NCBI RefSeq assembly: GCF_023715145.1 | Contig: NZ_JAMBNP010000016.1 | Coordinates: 34,404-98,403 of the forward strand | DNA length: 64,000 nt | Source: Paenibacillus glycanilyticus | GTDB taxonomy: Bacteria > Bacillota > Bacilli > Paenibacillales > Paenibacillaceae | Direction of reading: 5' to 3' | Shown: positions 35,155-44,093 of the stretch, in pieces | Position numbering within the stretch: the first letter of the stretch is position 1 | Layout: every line of letters begins with the position of its first letter | The notes under the pieces: model-generated | The model's database searches: none | What the model was told of the DNA's origin: nothing | The model's input: the letters and a program-made list of their open reading frames with translations, nothing else | Program-made: the position numbers and the translations under genes

Positions 35155-35187
35155 ATTATTGAGAATCAATGAGAATCACTCTATAAT
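35155..35187 (+). promoter_or_regulatory. suf operon promoter with Fur-box-like direct repeat
   Basis: TTGAGA (35159-35164), a 17-base spacer and TATAAT (35182-35187) form the promoter. The block holds two tandem TGAGAATCA units (35160-35168 and 35170-35178); AATGAGAATCACT matches a common Fur-box half closely. Iron-dependent control of suf is plausible but not shown. Confidence 0.55.
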
Positions 35188-35258
35188 ATTCCCATTTGGG
35201 ATTTGTTTATGGGGATGAACCTAAATCCGATTACCAACCTTGGAGGGATAAGTATATT

Positions 35259-36038
35259 ATGGCAACACATTTTGTCATCGATGGCCTGAAAGCAGAGATC
35301 GAAGGAAAAGAGATTTTGAAAGGCATTAACCTTGAAATCAAGGGCGGAGAAATCCATGCGATCATGGGTCCAAACGGTACGGGCAAAAGTACGCTTGCTT
35401 CCGCGCTTATGGGACATCCGAAATACGAAGTTACCGAAGGCACGGCTTCAATCGACGGCGAAGACCTTCTGGAAATGAGCGTGGACGAAAGAGCACGCGC
35501 CGGTCTGTTCCTTGCGATGCAATATCCAAGCGAGATTCCAGGCGTGACGAATTCCGACTTCCTGCGCAGCGCGATCAATGCCCGTCGTGAAGAAGGCAGC
35601 GAGATTTCCCTGATCAAATTCATCCGTCAAATGGAAAAGAAAATGAAGGAGCTTGAGATGAACCCTGAGTTCGCTCACCGTTACCTGAATGAAGGCTTCT
35701 CCGGCGGCGAGAAAAAACGTAACGAAATTCTTCAAATGGCTATGCTTGAGCCAAAAATCGTCGTTCTTGACGAGATTGACTCCGGTCTTGACATCGACGC
35801 ATTGAAAATCGTATCCAACGGCGTTAACGCTATGCGTTCCGAAGACCGCGGATTTCTGATCATCACTCACTACCAACGTTTGCTGAACTACATCACGCCT
35901 GACTTCGTGCACGTTATGATGCAAGGCCGCATCGTGAAATCCGGCGGTCCTGAGCTGGCTGAGCGTCTGGAGAACGAAGGTTATGATTGGGTTAAAGAAG
36001 AACTTGGTATTATCGACGAAACAGTAGGCCAAGCTTAA
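35259..36038 (+). CDS. sufC: Fe-S cluster assembly ATPase SufC
   Basis: ABC-type ATPase of the SUF scaffold complex SufBCD, 259 aa. Walker A GPNGTGKST, signature FSGGEKKRNE, Walker B IVVLDEIDSGLD. ATG 35259 follows TTGGAGGG; the upstream in-frame start at 35196 is rejected. First gene of the sufCDSUB operon. Confidence 0.97.
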   Translation: MATHFVIDGLKAEIEGKEILKGINLEIKGGEIHAIMGPNGTGKSTLASALMGHPKYEVTEGTASIDGEDLLEMSVDERARAGLFLAMQYPSEIPGVTNSDFLRSAINARREEGSEISLIKFIRQMEKKMKELEMNPEFAHRYLNEGFSGGEKKRNEILQMAMLEPKIVVLDEIDSGLDIDALKIVSNGVNAMRSEDRGFLIITHYQRLLNYITPDFVHVMMQGRIVKSGGPELAERLENEGYDWVKEELGIIDETVGQA

Positions 36039-36063
36039 TCGGCGGAGAAGGGAGCATAACGGG

Positions 36064-37371
36064 ATGAGTACACAATTAACGACTCCGACGGACCGTCAAT
36101 CGGCCGAAGCGCTTGCACGCAGCAAAGGCGAACCGCAATGGCTCGTCGATCTTCGCGGTGAAGCGGCTGAGCTGGCTGGTACACTGGAGTGGCCGAAGCC
36201 GGAGAAAATGCGTATTGACCGCTGGAATCTGACAGCTGTCGGCGCTTATGAGCAAGGCAAAGCGGTTGGTTCGATTGCCGAACTGCCGGAAGTAGTACGC
36301 GAGCTGGTTGCTGAAGGTACGGAGAATATTATCGTTCAGCACAACTCGAGCGCGGTGCTGAAGCAAGTGTCCGCAGAGCTTGCGGCCAAAGGCGTCATCT
36401 TCACAGATCTGGAGACGGCATGCAAAGACCATGCTGATCTCGTTAAACCATATTTGTTCCAAGCGGTATCTGCGGGCGATAACAAGCTGACAGCGATGCA
36501 CGCGGCACTGTGGAACGGCGGCGTATTCGTATACGTGCCGAAGAATGTTGAGGTTGAGCTTCCGCTCCAAGCGGTGCTGTTCAATAACAAAGCGGACGCT
36601 GCATTCGCTCCGCACATTCTGATCGTTGCGGAAAGCAACAGCTCGTTGACTTACGTGGATTATGTCGTATCCGAACCGGGTTCGATTGATGCTCCGTTCG
36701 TTCATCATTCGGTTGTTGAAGTATTCGTGAAGCCGGGCGCGCATGTTCGTTTTGGTTCCATTCATCATATGGCTGACCAAGGCGTAGATATGACGCTTCG
36801 CCGCGCGGTTATCGAGAATGACGGCCAAATGGAATGGGTTGTAGGCGACCTGAACGACGGCTTTACCGTATCCGATACCGTATCCCTGCTGAAAGGCAAC
36901 GGCTCCAACTCGGATGCCAAAGTTATCAGCATCGGCGGCAACGAGCAAAAAATGAGCCTTACGACGCAAGCGACGCATTTCGGTCGCAGCTCGGAGAGCA
37001 ACATGGTAACTCGCGCGGTTATGAGAGACAGCGCTACGGCTATCATTAACGGCATCACGAAAATCGAGAAAGGCGCTACAAAAGCAAACGGCGTGCAAAC
37101 GGAAAAAGTTCTGATGCTCAGCCCGAAAGCACGCGGTGACGCCAATCCGATTCTTCTGATTGACGAAGATGATGTAAAAGCGGGCCACGCAGCGAGCGTA
37201 GGCCAGGTTAACCCGGAGCAGGTATACTACCTGATGTCCCGCGGAATCAGCAAGCAAGACGCTGAACGTTTGATTATTTATGGATTCTTGGCGCCTGTCG
37301 TATCGGAGATTCCGATTGATGCGGTACGCGAGCAGCTTCAGCGTTTGCTCGAAAGGAAGCTTGAAGGATGA
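36064..37371 (+). CDS. sufD: Fe-S cluster assembly protein SufD
   Basis: Scaffold subunit partnering SufB and SufC, 435 aa. The C-terminal SufBD beta-helix domain is clear (GITKIEKGATKANGVQTEKV; HAASVGQVNPEQVYYLMSRG). ATG 36064 follows GGAGAAGGGAGC. Its end overlaps sufS by ATGA. Confidence 0.95.
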   Translation: MSTQLTTPTDRQSAEALARSKGEPQWLVDLRGEAAELAGTLEWPKPEKMRIDRWNLTAVGAYEQGKAVGSIAELPEVVRELVAEGTENIIVQHNSSAVLKQVSAELAAKGVIFTDLETACKDHADLVKPYLFQAVSAGDNKLTAMHAALWNGGVFVYVPKNVEVELPLQAVLFNNKADAAFAPHILIVAESNSSLTYVDYVVSEPGSIDAPFVHHSVVEVFVKPGAHVRFGSIHHMADQGVDMTLRRAVIENDGQMEWVVGDLNDGFTVSDTVSLLKGNGSNSDAKVISIGGNEQKMSLTTQATHFGRSSESNMVTRAVMRDSATAIINGITKIEKGATKANGVQTEKVLMLSPKARGDANPILLIDEDDVKAGHAASVGQVNPEQVYYLMSRGISKQDAERLIIYGFLAPVVSEIPIDAVREQLQRLLERKLEG

Positions 37372-38594
37372 ATATAGAAGCGGTAAGGGAGCAATTCCCG
37401 ATACTGCATCAGCAGGTAAACGGGCATCCGCTCGTTTACCTCGACAGCGCGGCGTCTTCACAGAAGCCGCGTTCCGTCATTGATGCGGTTAGTCGTTATT
37501 ACGAACTGGATCACGCCAATGTGCACCGCGGCGTTCATACCCTCGGTTCGAGGGCGACGGATGCTTACGAAGGCGCACGGGAGAAGGTAGCCAAGTTTCT
37601 GAATGCGAAGTCGGCGGAAGAAATCGTGTTTACGCGAGGGACAACAACGGCGCTTAACCTGGTCGCATCGAGTTATGCCCGCAGCGTCTGCAAGGAAGGC
37701 GATGAGATCGTCATTAATCAGATGGAGCATCATGCCAACTTTATTCCTTGGCAGCAGGCAGCCAAAGCGACCGGAGCGACGCTGAAGTTTATTCCTCTTC
37801 AACCGGACGGCACGATTTCGCTGGCGGATGCGGAGCAGACCATTACGCCAAATACGAAGGTTGTCGCGATGACCTACGTATCCAACGTGCTTGGTGTTGT
37901 AAATCCGATTAAGGAAATTACGGCTATCGCCCATCGCAACGGTGCGGTAATGGTCGTAGACGGTGCGCAAAGCACGCCGCACATGAAGGTAGACGTGCAA
38001 GATCTGGACTGCGATTTCTACGCATTATCCGGTCATAAGATGTGCGGACCTACGGGTATTGGCGCTTTGTACGGCAAAAAGGAGCTCTTGTCGAACATGG
38101 AGCCGATCGAGTATGGCGGCGAGATGATTGACTTTGTTGATTTGTATGAATCAACGTGGAAAGAGGCACCGTATCGCTTTGAGGGCGGTACGCCGATTAT
38201 TGCGGGCGCCGTGGGACTTGGCGCTGCAATTGATTTCCTCGAGCAGATTGGCATCGATGAGATTGATAAGCATGAGAGAAGAATGGCAGCCTACGCGTAT
38301 GATAAATTGTCCACGATCGATGATATTACGATCTATGGGCCAAAAGCGAACCGCGTTGGTCTGGTTACCTTTAATCTTGGCGACATTCATCCTCATGACG
38401 TATCGACAGTCCTTGATTCTTATGGCATTGCGATTCGCGCGGGCCATCATTGCTGCCAGCCGCTGATGCGCTGGCTGAATGTTTCGGCAACGGCGAGAGC
38501 AAGCTTTTATCTATACAATAACGAGGAAGAGATTGACCGCTTGGTGGAAGGTCTCATCCGGACAAAGGAGTTCTTCGGTCATGCAATTGGATGA
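37368..38594 (+). CDS. sufS: Cysteine desulfurase SufS
   Basis: PLP enzyme that takes sulfur from cysteine for Fe-S clusters, 408 aa. The PLP lysine is in FYALSGHKMCGPTGIG, the cofactor block in VVDGAQSTPHMKVD, and the active-site Cys in IRAGHHCCQPLM. Coupled to sufD by overlap and to sufU by a 14-base overlap. Confidence 0.97.
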   Translation: MNIEAVREQFPILHQQVNGHPLVYLDSAASSQKPRSVIDAVSRYYELDHANVHRGVHTLGSRATDAYEGAREKVAKFLNAKSAEEIVFTRGTTTALNLVASSYARSVCKEGDEIVINQMEHHANFIPWQQAAKATGATLKFIPLQPDGTISLADAEQTITPNTKVVAMTYVSNVLGVVNPIKEITAIAHRNGAVMVVDGAQSTPHMKVDVQDLDCDFYALSGHKMCGPTGIGALYGKKELLSNMEPIEYGGEMIDFVDLYESTWKEAPYRFEGGTPIIAGAVGLGAAIDFLEQIGIDEIDKHERRMAAYAYDKLSTIDDITIYGPKANRVGLVTFNLGDIHPHDVSTVLDSYGIAIRAGHHCCQPLMRWLNVSATARASFYLYNNEEEIDRLVEGLIRTKEFFGHAIG

Positions 38595-39006
38595 TTTATA
38601 TCGTCGAGTCATCATGGATCATTATAAAAATCCACGCAACCGCGGAACATTGAATACCGATGCTGTCACCATCAACTTGAACAATCCGACTTGCGGCGAC
38701 CGCATTTCCCTTCAGCTGCAAGTTGAGGACGGCAAAGTAATCGATGCAAAGTTCAGCGGGGAAGGCTGTTCCATCAGTCTCAGCTCCGCGTCAATGATGA
38801 CGGAAGCTGTTAAAGGCAAAACGTACGAAGAGGCACTTGGGCTTGCTGAACGATTCTCCGGTTTGATGAAGGGCGAAGATGTCGACTTCGAAGAGAATGA
38901 AGATATTGAAGCCTTGTCGGGGGTTAACAAGTTCCCTGCGCGGATCAAATGCGCGACGCTGGCGTGGAACGCCTTGCGCAAAGGAATCGAGCAGCAGCAC
39001 GTTTAA
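38581..39006 (+). CDS. sufU: Sulfur-acceptor protein SufU
   Basis: Zinc-containing sulfur acceptor and activator of SufS in Firmicutes, 141 aa. Start ATG 38581 lies inside the sufS 3' end. The three Cys ligands are in NPTCGD, GEGCSIS and RIKCATLAW, with Asp next to the first. The 18-20 residue insertion typical of SufU versus IscU is present around GLAERFSGLMKGED. Confidence 0.95.
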   Translation: MQLDDLYRRVIMDHYKNPRNRGTLNTDAVTINLNNPTCGDRISLQLQVEDGKVIDAKFSGEGCSISLSSASMMTEAVKGKTYEEALGLAERFSGLMKGEDVDFEENEDIEALSGVNKFPARIKCATLAWNALRKGIEQQHV

Positions 39007-39037
39007 TACAAACGAATAATTGAGGAGTGTGAATACC

Positions 39038-40435
39038 ATGGCAGGAACGATGCCTGAAATGGAAGATTATAAGTATGGTTTCCGTGATGAGCATAAAGCG
39101 GTCTTCCAATCCGGTAAAGGATTGACGGAGGAAGTAGTGCGCACCATCTCCGAGATGAAGGGCGAGCCGCAATGGATGCTCGAATTCCGTCTGAAATCGC
39201 TGGAGCAATTCAACAAAATGCCTATGCCTAACTGGGGCGGCGATATGGCTGATCTTGATTTCAGCGATATTCAATATTATGTTAAGCCATCCGAGAAACA
39301 AGGCAAGACATGGGAAGAAGTACCGCAAGAGATCAAAGAAACCTTCGATAAGCTGGGTATTCCCGAAGCGGAGCAAAAGTTCCTCGCGGGCGTATCGGCT
39401 CAATACGAGTCCGAGGTCGTCTACCACAGCATGCAGGAAGATCTGGAGAAGCAAGGCGTTATCTTTACGGACATGGATACGGCGCTTCGCGAATATCCGG
39501 ATCTTGTTAAAGAATATTTCAGCACAATCATTCCCCGTACGGACAACAAATTTGCTGCCCTGAACAGCGCGGTATGGTCCGGCGGAAGCTTTATCTATGT
39601 TCCAAAAGGCGTGAAATGCGAAGTTCCGCTGCAAGCGTACTTCCGTATCAATTCCGAGAACATGGGCCAATTCGAGCGTACGTTGATTATCGCCGACGAA
39701 GACAGCTTCGTACACTACGTAGAGGGCTGTACAGCGCCTATCTACAGCACGAACTCGCTGCATAGCGCGGTTGTAGAGATTCTCGTTAAGAAGAATGCTC
39801 GCTGCCGTTATACAACCATCCAGAACTGGGCGCCAAACATCTACAACCTCGTTACAAAACGCGCGGTTGCGGAAGAAAACGCGACGATGGAATGGGTTGA
39901 CGGCAACATCGGCTCCAAGCTGACCATGAAATACCCTGCGGTTATTCTGAAAGGCCGCGGCGCAAAAGGCATGGTGCTTTCCATCGCCGTTGCAGGCAAA
40001 GGCCAGCACCAGGACGCAGGCGCTAAGATGCTTCACCTGGCTCCTGACACAACTTCGACCATCGTATCGAAGTCGATCAGTAAGCATGGCGGTAAAGTAA
40101 CTTATCGTGGTCTCGCATCTTTCGGACGCAACTCCGAAGGCGCGAAATCAAACATTAAATGCGATACGCTCATTCTCGATAACGAATCGACATCCGATAC
40201 GATTCCTTACAACGAGATCATGAACGACAACATTACGCTTGAGCATGAAGCAACCGTATCGAAGGTATCCGAGGATCAGCTGTTCTATCTGATGAGCCGC
40301 GGATTGTCCGAAGCGGAAGCAACGCAAATGATCGTAATGGGCTTCATTGAGCCGTTCACGAAAGAGCTCCCAATGGAATATGCGGTTGAGATGAACCGTC
40401 TCATCAAGTTTGAGATGGAAGGCTCGATCGGTTAA
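39038..40435 (+). CDS. sufB: Fe-S cluster assembly protein SufB
   Basis: Main scaffold subunit of SufBCD, 465 aa. ATG 39038 follows TGAGGAGTG. Typical segments: FAALNSAVWSGGSFIYVPKG, EGCTAPIYSTNSLH, and HEATVSKVSEDQLFYLMSRG. Last gene of the operon and followed by a terminator. Confidence 0.97.
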   Translation: MAGTMPEMEDYKYGFRDEHKAVFQSGKGLTEEVVRTISEMKGEPQWMLEFRLKSLEQFNKMPMPNWGGDMADLDFSDIQYYVKPSEKQGKTWEEVPQEIKETFDKLGIPEAEQKFLAGVSAQYESEVVYHSMQEDLEKQGVIFTDMDTALREYPDLVKEYFSTIIPRTDNKFAALNSAVWSGGSFIYVPKGVKCEVPLQAYFRINSENMGQFERTLIIADEDSFVHYVEGCTAPIYSTNSLHSAVVEILVKKNARCRYTTIQNWAPNIYNLVTKRAVAEENATMEWVDGNIGSKLTMKYPAVILKGRGAKGMVLSIAVAGKGQHQDAGAKMLHLAPDTTSTIVSKSISKHGGKVTYRGLASFGRNSEGAKSNIKCDTLILDNESTSDTIPYNEIMNDNITLEHEATVSKVSEDQLFYLMSRGLSEAEATQMIVMGFIEPFTKELPMEYAVEMNRLIKFEMEGSIG

Positions 40436-40446
40436 TAAGATTTGTG

Positions 40447-40482
40447 ATACGTGTCCGAGATTCTCGGGCACGTATTTTATTT
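40447..40482 (+). terminator. Terminator of the suf operon
   Basis: ATACGTG-CCGAG pairs with CTCGG-CACGTAT, followed by TTTTATTTT. Confidence 0.85.
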
Positions 40483-40501
40483 TCGAGCGGGGAGGGCCAA
40501 G

Positions 40502-40959
40502 ATGATTGACAAACAGAGCATGCCGCTTGATTCGGAGCTATTGCGTTTCCGCCGCCTTGTCTCTGACGATCTTGCCCAATTAGCTGTCATGCTGCAGGAT
40601 CCCAAGGTGATGTATGCCTGGGAGCATACGTTCACGGATCAGCAGGTCCGTGAATGGATTGACCGGCAGCTGGACGATTACCGAAACGACGGCATCGGTT
40701 ACTTTGCGGCGATTGAGAAGAGTACCGGAGAGCTGGTCGGACAGATCGGCGCTCACTGGAGCGATTATAAGGGCCGCCGGGTGCTGGAGGTCTGTTATAT
40801 GCTGAAGCATGCTTTCACAGGCCGAGGCTACGCTTTGGAGAGGGCTAAAGCGATGATAGAGCATGCGGGGACAAAGCTGCATGTTCCCGAGATTTATGCG
40901 TATTCGTGAAGCGCTATAATGGCATTGATATGGAGCATTTGGTCTTTGTGCATAAATAA
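40502..40959 (+). pseudogene. GNAT acetyltransferase with internal deletion near its 3' end
   Basis: ATG 40502 follows GGGGAGGGCCAAG. Residues 1-135 are a normal RimJ/RimL-type GNAT (LRFRRLVSDDLAQLAVML; ALERAKAMIEHAG) up to HVPEIYAYS and a stop at 40907. The usual next part (about 20 residues around N-S-x-R-V-x-E-K-x-G-F) is missing, and the expected C-terminus VKRYNGIDMEHLVFVHK appears at once in the +2 frame (40906-40959). A deletion with loss of frame explains this; the acetyl-CoA site is incomplete. Confidence 0.8.
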
Positions 40960-40999
40960 AAAGCCCGTCCTTGAAGGATTCCTTGAAGGACGGGCTTTT
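40959..40999. terminator. Bidirectional terminator
   Basis: A perfect 14-bp stem AAAAGCCCGTCCTT/AAGGACGGGCTTTT with an inner GAAGG/CCTT pairing. Confidence 0.85.
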
Positions 41000-41018
41000 G
41001 GCAATGCCGACATGTAAG

Positions 41019-42083
41019 TTAGAAGATGATTTCCTTGATTTCGTACTCCCGGTCAATGGTCAGGTCGATAAACCGTTCTCCGACTTGAATGAGCGGGCGG
41101 AAGAATTCGGTTGGATGAGTCATCACGATGTTTCCAACCTCGCCCGATTCCAGGACGGCTTTTTTACCGATAAAGTTAGGAATCATATGCTTGATAAAAG
41201 TATGGGTAGTCTGCGCATCCAGTTCATTAAAGCTCATCTTGTACAGTTCCTTCAACACAAAGAACAAATCGCGTTTCTTCTTGTATACGCGCTCGGAGAT
41301 CATAGCGCTGTAAATATCAACGACGGCAATAAGCTTGGCCACGGGATGAATCTCATCGCCTCGCAGACCATGCGGATAACCGCTGCCGTCATTCCGCTCA
41401 TGATGCTGAAGAGCGCTAACCGCCACAATGTCGGGCATGTCCTCGAAGGATTGTAGAATAATTTCATGGCCGTAAATCGTATGCTTCTTAACTTCCTCGA
41501 ACTCTTGATCGGTTAATTTAGCCGGCTTGTTTAAGATGCTGGATGGAATTCTGCTCTTGCCGATATCGTGAAGATATCCGGCTTTTGAAATTTCAAGCGC
41601 TTCCAATTCTGTATAACCCAACCAGGAAGCCAAATAGTAAGACAACATGCCAACTTGTACGGAATGCTGATACGTGTAATCATCCGCTGTATTAAGCAGC
41701 AGCAGCATGGAGACGACATCGCGCTCCATTTGGAAATTTTTAAGAAGAGGCTGGAAGGCAGCTGCGACTTCATCCTGCTTAAGGACTCCGCCGCCAGTAG
41801 CTTTCTGGAACAAATCCTGGAAGCCCTTTACGGCATTCTCATAATCAGGCCGCACGTTCGGAAGCCATTTGGGATTTACGGTCGTTTCCAATGTACGATG
41901 AACGGGTTGTTCTGTAGTTCTCCGGTCCTCAATGTCAACATAGTCAACTTGATGCTGAAACAGCTTCGCGATATCCTTCTGCTGAAGAATGGTACCCTGG
42001 GACAGAACGTGCAGGCCGTATCCGTTAAAGGTGTCCTTGAGCAGGATATCTCCTTCTTTTAAATCTGAAATATGCAGCCTCAT
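41019..42083 (-). CDS. HD-GYP domain protein, probable c-di-GMP phosphodiesterase
   Basis: 354 aa, no membrane span. The HD pair is in YLHDIGKSRIP and the GYP motif in HHERNDGSGYPHG. The N-terminal 120 residues have the small beta domain usual before HD-GYP in Bacillales (GDILLKDTFNGYGLHVLSQG). ATG 42083 follows GAGGTG. It is related to the second HD-GYP gene at 45681, which lies on the other strand. Confidence 0.9.
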   Translation of the reverse strand: MRLHISDLKEGDILLKDTFNGYGLHVLSQGTILQQKDIAKLFQHQVDYVDIEDRRTTEQPVHRTLETTVNPKWLPNVRPDYENAVKGFQDLFQKATGGGVLKQDEVAAAFQPLLKNFQMERDVVSMLLLLNTADDYTYQHSVQVGMLSYYLASWLGYTELEALEISKAGYLHDIGKSRIPSSILNKPAKLTDQEFEEVKKHTIYGHEIILQSFEDMPDIVAVSALQHHERNDGSGYPHGLRGDEIHPVAKLIAVVDIYSAMISERVYKKKRDLFFVLKELYKMSFNELDAQTTHTFIKHMIPNFIGKKAVLESGEVGNIVMTHPTEFFRPLIQVGERFIDLTIDREYEIKEIIF

Positions 42084-42221
42084 CGTTGCACCTCAATAGT
42101 TAATTGTAAACGGTATGTATACAATAATAGTAACAATGAATGATTGTTATGGCAATAAGAGGGTCGTGAAATCATGACTATTGTCCTATACTTTCAGAAC
42201 CACTCCACGGGGTGACATCCA

Positions 42222-42977
42222 TTAATTGGATAAAGAATCAATGGGGTTCCAAGGACTGCCGAGCTGATGCCCTTTCCATTCGGAGCCGTCTTCCCATATT
42301 TCCTTTTTCCAGATCGGAACAATCTGCTTCAGTCTTTCAATGGCGTACCGGCTTGCTTCATAGCAAGCATCTCTATGCGGAGAGGAGACGGCGATCACGA
42401 CACTGGTCTCCGCAATAGCAACAACGCCGATCCGGTGGGAAATGGCGGTATGAGTCCCCGGCCAGCGCTCGTTAAGCTCCGCGCCAATCTGCTCCATCGT
42501 GCGGACGGCCATGGGTGCGTAAGCTTCGTATTCGAGGCGGACCGTCCGTTGTCCCATCGTCCATTCGCGCGTGGTTCCAACAAACGCGATTGTCGCGCCA
42601 TGCTCCGGAACGATGACCTTGGCAAGCACTTCATCCGAGGTGATGGGGTGCTTCGTAATTACGTAGCGGCCGTCCGCAGAGGCATGTTCCGGTGTTGCAG
42701 CTTCGCTGTCGCTGTCTTCGGGTTCGCCGCCGGATACCGGGGGGAGGACCGCAAGCTCGTCCGATGCTTGAATAACGGTATCGTCGGAAGCATAAGTTTG
42801 GTTGCAGGCAACAAAGGATATTCGCACAAGATCAGCCTGCTCCGGAAAACGGTCAGCCAGCAGCTGCTTGAGATCGGCAACCGTCATGGAAGATGTTTCG
42901 GTCTCTATATGGATAACCGGGCTGCCGAATCGGTCCGAAAGCCCCGCAAATAGCTGTATTTTCCAAGGAAATGTCAT
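42222..42977 (-). CDS. Fused molybdopterin synthase, MoaD-MoaE
   Basis: 251 aa. Residues 1-83 are MoaD (ubiquitin fold), ending in LPPVSGGE, where the Gly-Gly should be a free C-terminus for adenylation and thiocarboxylate formation. A linker rich in Glu, Asp, Ser (86-100) leads to MoaE (102-240: IAFVGTTREWT, VRLEYEAYAPMA, ISHRIGVVAIAETSVVIAVS, PIWKKEIWEDGSEW). M. tuberculosis MoaX is a known fusion that is cleaved after the GG. Start ATG has GAGAGG upstream. Divergent from moaA. Confidence 0.92.
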   Translation of the reverse strand: MTFPWKIQLFAGLSDRFGSPVIHIETETSSMTVADLKQLLADRFPEQADLVRISFVACNQTYASDDTVIQASDELAVLPPVSGGEPEDSDSEAATPEHASADGRYVITKHPITSDEVLAKVIVPEHGATIAFVGTTREWTMGQRTVRLEYEAYAPMAVRTMEQIGAELNERWPGTHTAISHRIGVVAIAETSVVIAVSSPHRDACYEASRYAIERLKQIVPIWKKEIWEDGSEWKGHQLGSPWNPIDSLSN

Positions 42978-43075
42978 GTCATATAACCTCTCATAATTAA
43001 GGATGAACTCCGTATTAGCATACCATAATCATGCGAAAAATGTTATTCTAGTAGTAGAGAAAAGGAGTGAGAGGC

Positions 43076-44077
43076 ATGCCCCCATTGTTAGACCGGTTCG
43101 GGAGAGAACACGATTATTTGCGTATTTCGGTTACAGATAGATGCAATTTGCGTTGTTTATATTGCATGCCCGAGGAAGGCATGGAGTTCGCTGATGCGAG
43201 TCATCTGCTTAGTTACGATGATATCGTCGAAGTCGTTCAGTCAGCCGCGGGGCTTGGCATTACCAAGCTTCGGATTACGGGCGGCGAGCCGCTGGTACGT
43301 CCAGGGCTGGACGGTCTGATCCGCAGACTGAAGGCGATTCCGGGCATTGAAGATATTGCGTTGACGACTAACGGCATGCTGCTCGGCAAATATGCCGAGG
43401 CTTTAAAAGATGCGGGGTTGAACCGCGTGAATATCAGCCTGGATACTCTGGATCCCGCGAGGTTCAAATTTATCGCCCGCAGAGGCGAGCTGAAACGCGT
43501 TATTGAGGGAATAGAAGCAGCCGGCCGGGCCGGGCTTGCTCCGATTAAGCTAAACTGCGTGCTGCTGAAAGGAATTAACGAGGATGAAATCGCCGCGTTC
43601 CTGAAGCTTGCTTACGAACAGCCCATGCATGTCAGGTTTATTGAATATATGCCTATCGGCCATGCGGACGATAACTGGCGAAAGCATTATTTGCCGCTGT
43701 CGCATGTGCTGGATACGGCTAAGAATGAAGGATATACGATTACAAGGCGGACGAATGTGAAAGGCAACGGCCCTTCGGATGATTGGCAGATGGATGGCGG
43801 CCAAGGCTCTTTTGGACTGATTCATCCGGTCAGCGATCATTTCTGCAAGAGCTGCAACCGGCTTCGCTTGACGGCAGACGGTTCGATGAAGCCATGCCTC
43901 TATTGGGTGGATGAGCTGAATGTGAAAGCGGCGCTTGGCGATCCGGAAGCGATGCGGGATATTTTCTACCGGGCGATGGATCTGAAGCCGGAAAATCATG
44001 AAATGGCGGCCAAGCTGGCCAATGAGGCGTTGTCGCATACACCGACCGATCGCCGTATGTCCCAAATTGGCGGATAA
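43076..44077 (+). CDS. moaA: GTP 3',8-cyclase MoaA
   Basis: Radical SAM enzyme for the first step of molybdenum cofactor synthesis, 333 aa. The SAM cluster is CNLRCLYC; ITGGEPLVRPG follows; the second cluster is HFCKSCNRLRLTADG with the third Cys in MKPCLYW. The C-terminus ends in IGG, the required double Gly. GTG 43067 overlaps the ribosome site AAAGGAG, so ATG 43076 is used. Divergent from the moaD-moaE fusion. Confidence 0.96.
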   Translation: MPPLLDRFGREHDYLRISVTDRCNLRCLYCMPEEGMEFADASHLLSYDDIVEVVQSAAGLGITKLRITGGEPLVRPGLDGLIRRLKAIPGIEDIALTTNGMLLGKYAEALKDAGLNRVNISLDTLDPARFKFIARRGELKRVIEGIEAAGRAGLAPIKLNCVLLKGINEDEIAAFLKLAYEQPMHVRFIEYMPIGHADDNWRKHYLPLSHVLDTAKNEGYTITRRTNVKGNGPSDDWQMDGGQGSFGLIHPVSDHFCKSCNRLRLTADGSMKPCLYWVDELNVKAALGDPEAMRDIFYRAMDLKPENHEMAAKLANEALSHTPTDRRMSQIGG

Positions 44078-44093
44078 CCCCGAGGAGGCAGGC

